Of a stretch of DNA of 6,734 nt, positions 5,449-6,734 are shown piece by piece. The DNA comes from Candidatus Wirthbacteria bacterium CG2_30_54_11 (GTDB taxonomy: Bacteria > Patescibacteriota > CG2-30-54-11): contig MNZT01000002.1 of assembly GCA_001873755.1 (NCBI GenBank), forward strand, positions 1 to 6,734, read 5' to 3'. Both the position numbers and the translations under genes were made by a program. The notes under the pieces were generated by a model that was given only the letters and a program-made list of their open reading frames with translations, was not told the origin of the DNA and did not search any database. How positions within the stretch are numbered: position 1 is the first letter of the stretch; every line of letters begins with the position of its first letter.

Positions 5449-5483
5449 GACAGGAGATGGTCAACCCCAGAAAGGACAATCCG

Positions 5484-6653
5484 ATGGAAAAACAGCTTTC
5501 TGCTCTTCGTCCGCCAAAGATCCCTCCCCGCGTCTGGTACCTGAGCCTGGTCAGTCTGTTCAACGACACCGCCTCCGAGATGCTCTATCCCATCATGCCC
5601 ATCTTCATCACCTCGGTACTCGGCGCTCCGGTGTTCGTGATAGGGATAATCGAAGGAGTTGCCGAAGGTGTGGCGGCACTGTTCAAAGGCGTCTTCGGCT
5701 ACTGGTCAGACCGCCTGCAGAAGCGGAAGCCCTTTGTGGTCACCGGCTATGGCGCTGCCGCGGTCTCCAAACTGCTCACTGCGCTGGCCTACAGCTGGCC
5801 TCTGGTCCTCTGTGCCCGGCTCGTCGACCGACTGGGCAAGGGTTTAAGAACGGGCGCCAGGGATGCGCTGCTGCTCGAGGCCTCAGACGACTCGAACCGG
5901 GGCTTCATCTTTGGCTTTCACCGCGCCATGGACTCGCTGGGCGCCGTCATCGGCCCACTCATCGCCCTGGTCCTGCTGAACAGCTTTCATTTCTCTATCC
6001 GTCACATCCTCTTCATCGCCGTGATCCCGGCATCCCTGAGCCTTCTGTTCTTTTTTCTAGTGAAGGACACTACGCGCAAGATACTGAGCAACAAGGTCAC
6101 GCTCTCTCTTTCGATCCGGGACATGCCGGCGAAGTACAAACAGTTCCTCCTCGGCATGACCATCTTTTCCCTGGGCAACAGCTCTGATTCCTTCCTGATC
6201 CTGCGAGCGCAAAGCCTGGGACTTTCGCTCAGCCTCGTGATCTCTGCCTACATGATGTACTACCTGACCAATGCCCTCATGTCAGCCCCGGCTGGCCGCG
6301 TCGCCGACCGCATCGGGCCGAAGAAAGTCCTGATCGCCGGGTTGGTGATCTTTACCCTCGTGTACACCGGTTTCGCCGTGAACAGTATGCCGGCCATGGT
6401 CTGGGTGCTATTCGCCGTCTACGGTCTCTACATCGCCTTTACCGACGGCGTATCCAAGGCGCTCATCGGATCCATGACATCAGTCGAGAAATCGGGCACC
6501 GCGTATGGAACCTTCTACACCGTCACCAGTCTCGCCACTCTCCTCGCCTCCATCCTCGGCGGCATCCTGTGGTCAGTGTTCTCTCCGGCCATCACCTTTG
6601 CCTTTGCCGTGATCTGTACGCTCGCAGCGCTTGTGATTTTCACCAAGCTGTAA
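5484..6653 (+). CDS. Major facilitator superfamily (MFS) transporter
   Basis: A 389-residue, strongly hydrophobic protein with many membrane segments, the length expected for a 12-helix MFS carrier. An early conserved block, FNDTASEMLYPIMPIF (26-41), holds Asp28 and Glu32 in the first helix. The loop 2-3 signature appears as GYWSDRLQKRKP (72-83) in the first half and again as GRVADRIGPKK (271-281) in the second half, showing the internal duplication. RLVDRLGKGLRTGARDA (112-128) is a charged conserved stretch in the helix 4 region. Buried charges such as Asp150, Asp235, Arg241 and Asp321 may couple ions or bind substrate. The substrate is not predictable; drug or metabolite export is possible. 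I chose ATG 5484, with AAAGGA (5471-5476) 7 nt upstream; an in-frame ATG at 5457 adds nine residues, but its AGGAG directly abuts the ATG and it lies almost at the predicted transcript start. Transcribed alone, divergent from the deacetylase. Confidence 0.92.
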   Translation: MEKQLSALRPPKIPPRVWYLSLVSLFNDTASEMLYPIMPIFITSVLGAPVFVIGIIEGVAEGVAALFKGVFGYWSDRLQKRKPFVVTGYGAAAVSKLLTALAYSWPLVLCARLVDRLGKGLRTGARDALLLEASDDSNRGFIFGFHRAMDSLGAVIGPLIALVLLNSFHFSIRHILFIAVIPASLSLLFFFLVKDTTRKILSNKVTLSLSIRDMPAKYKQFLLGMTIFSLGNSSDSFLILRAQSLGLSLSLVISAYMMYYLTNALMSAPAGRVADRIGPKKVLIAGLVIFTLVYTGFAVNSMPAMVWVLFAVYGLYIAFTDGVSKALIGSMTSVEKSGTAYGTFYTVTSLATLLASILGGILWSVFSPAITFAFAVICTLAALVIFTKL

Positions 6654-6661
6654 TGGTATTG

Positions 6662-6707
6662 TCCCGCGCAGGGATGTCGTTCGCGAACGACTATCCCGCA
6701 GGCGGGA
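6662..6707. repeat. 46-nt nested palindrome after the transporter, with a perfect 16-bp core
   Basis: The core GTCGTTCGCGAACGAC (6676-6691) is its own reverse complement. It is enclosed by GGGAT (6671-6675) / ATCCC (6693-6697) and by TCCCGC (6662-6667) / GCGGGA (6702-6707), with short asymmetric bulges. It starts 9 nt after the transporter stop. No T-tract follows, so it is more like a REP-type element that could stabilise the mRNA end than a standard terminator. Its GCGGGAATCTAC end recalls block A's GGCGGGGAAGAATCT. Confidence 0.75.
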
Positions 6708-6734
6708 ATCTACCTGATAGCGTGCTCATAAGTG

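Larger units (their letters stand above)
5084..5483. other. Gene-free divergent control region between deacetylase and MFS transporter
   Basis: This 400-nt stretch separates two divergent genes. It holds the deacetylase promoter, the right-hand repeat blocks D, C, B and A, a strong hairpin at 5205-5233, a further D-type copy at 5376-5397 and a candidate promoter for the transporter. No open frame in it looks like a protein gene. Confidence 0.8.

Noticed and set aside
5348..6187. Plus-strand open frame of 279 codons overlapping the transporter
   Set aside because: It is in a different frame from the MFS gene, rich in Arg, His and Pro, with no membrane segments or motifs, while the overlapping frame is a clear transporter.

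Overview
The window looks like a moderately GC-rich (high 50s percent by eye) bacterial chromosome with five protein genes: three form a co-directional metabolic operon on the minus strand, and two stand alone around a repeat-rich intergenic core. I cannot assign a species. An amino-acid-to-CoA-thioester operon, a NodB-type polysaccharide deacetylase and compact palindromic repeats starting GTCATTCTGA or GTCATCCTGA would fit an anaerobic or environmental, possibly uncultured, lineage. That is inference only.

Layout. Positions 3857 down to 1 (minus strand) hold a fused two-domain 3-oxoacid CoA-transferase, a thiolase, and a class III PLP aminotransferase that runs off the left edge. The gaps are 34 and 26 nt, so this is almost certainly one transcript. 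A TATAAT -10 box lies about 80 nt upstream of the first gene. Read as a pathway, the aminotransferase would turn an amino acid into an oxo acid, the CoA-transferase would activate a 3-oxo acid to its CoA ester, and the thiolase would split it to acetyl-CoA plus a shorter acyl-CoA. This would suit fermentation or catabolism of a beta-amino acid or a related compound.

Positions 5083 to 4253 (minus strand) encode an exported polysaccharide deacetylase (CE4/NodB fold) with a signal peptide. A longer reading from 5200 is open, but its extra part contains a good promoter and a repeat, so I reject that start. Positions 5484-6653 (plus strand) encode a major facilitator superfamily transporter, transcribed divergently from the deacetylase.

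The most unusual part is the DNA on both sides of the deacetylase. The two flanks (3976-4238 and 5139-5345) carry the same blocks in mirror order, including a perfect 42-nt inverted repeat at the outer ends and a 16-nt perfect inverted repeat close to the gene. The left copy is interrupted by a 119-nt structured insert bounded by a 5-bp direct repeat (GTACT). The right copy supplies the -35 box of the deacetylase promoter. A further block of the same family sits ahead of the transporter, and a different long palindrome follows it. No transposase or recombinase is encoded in the window.
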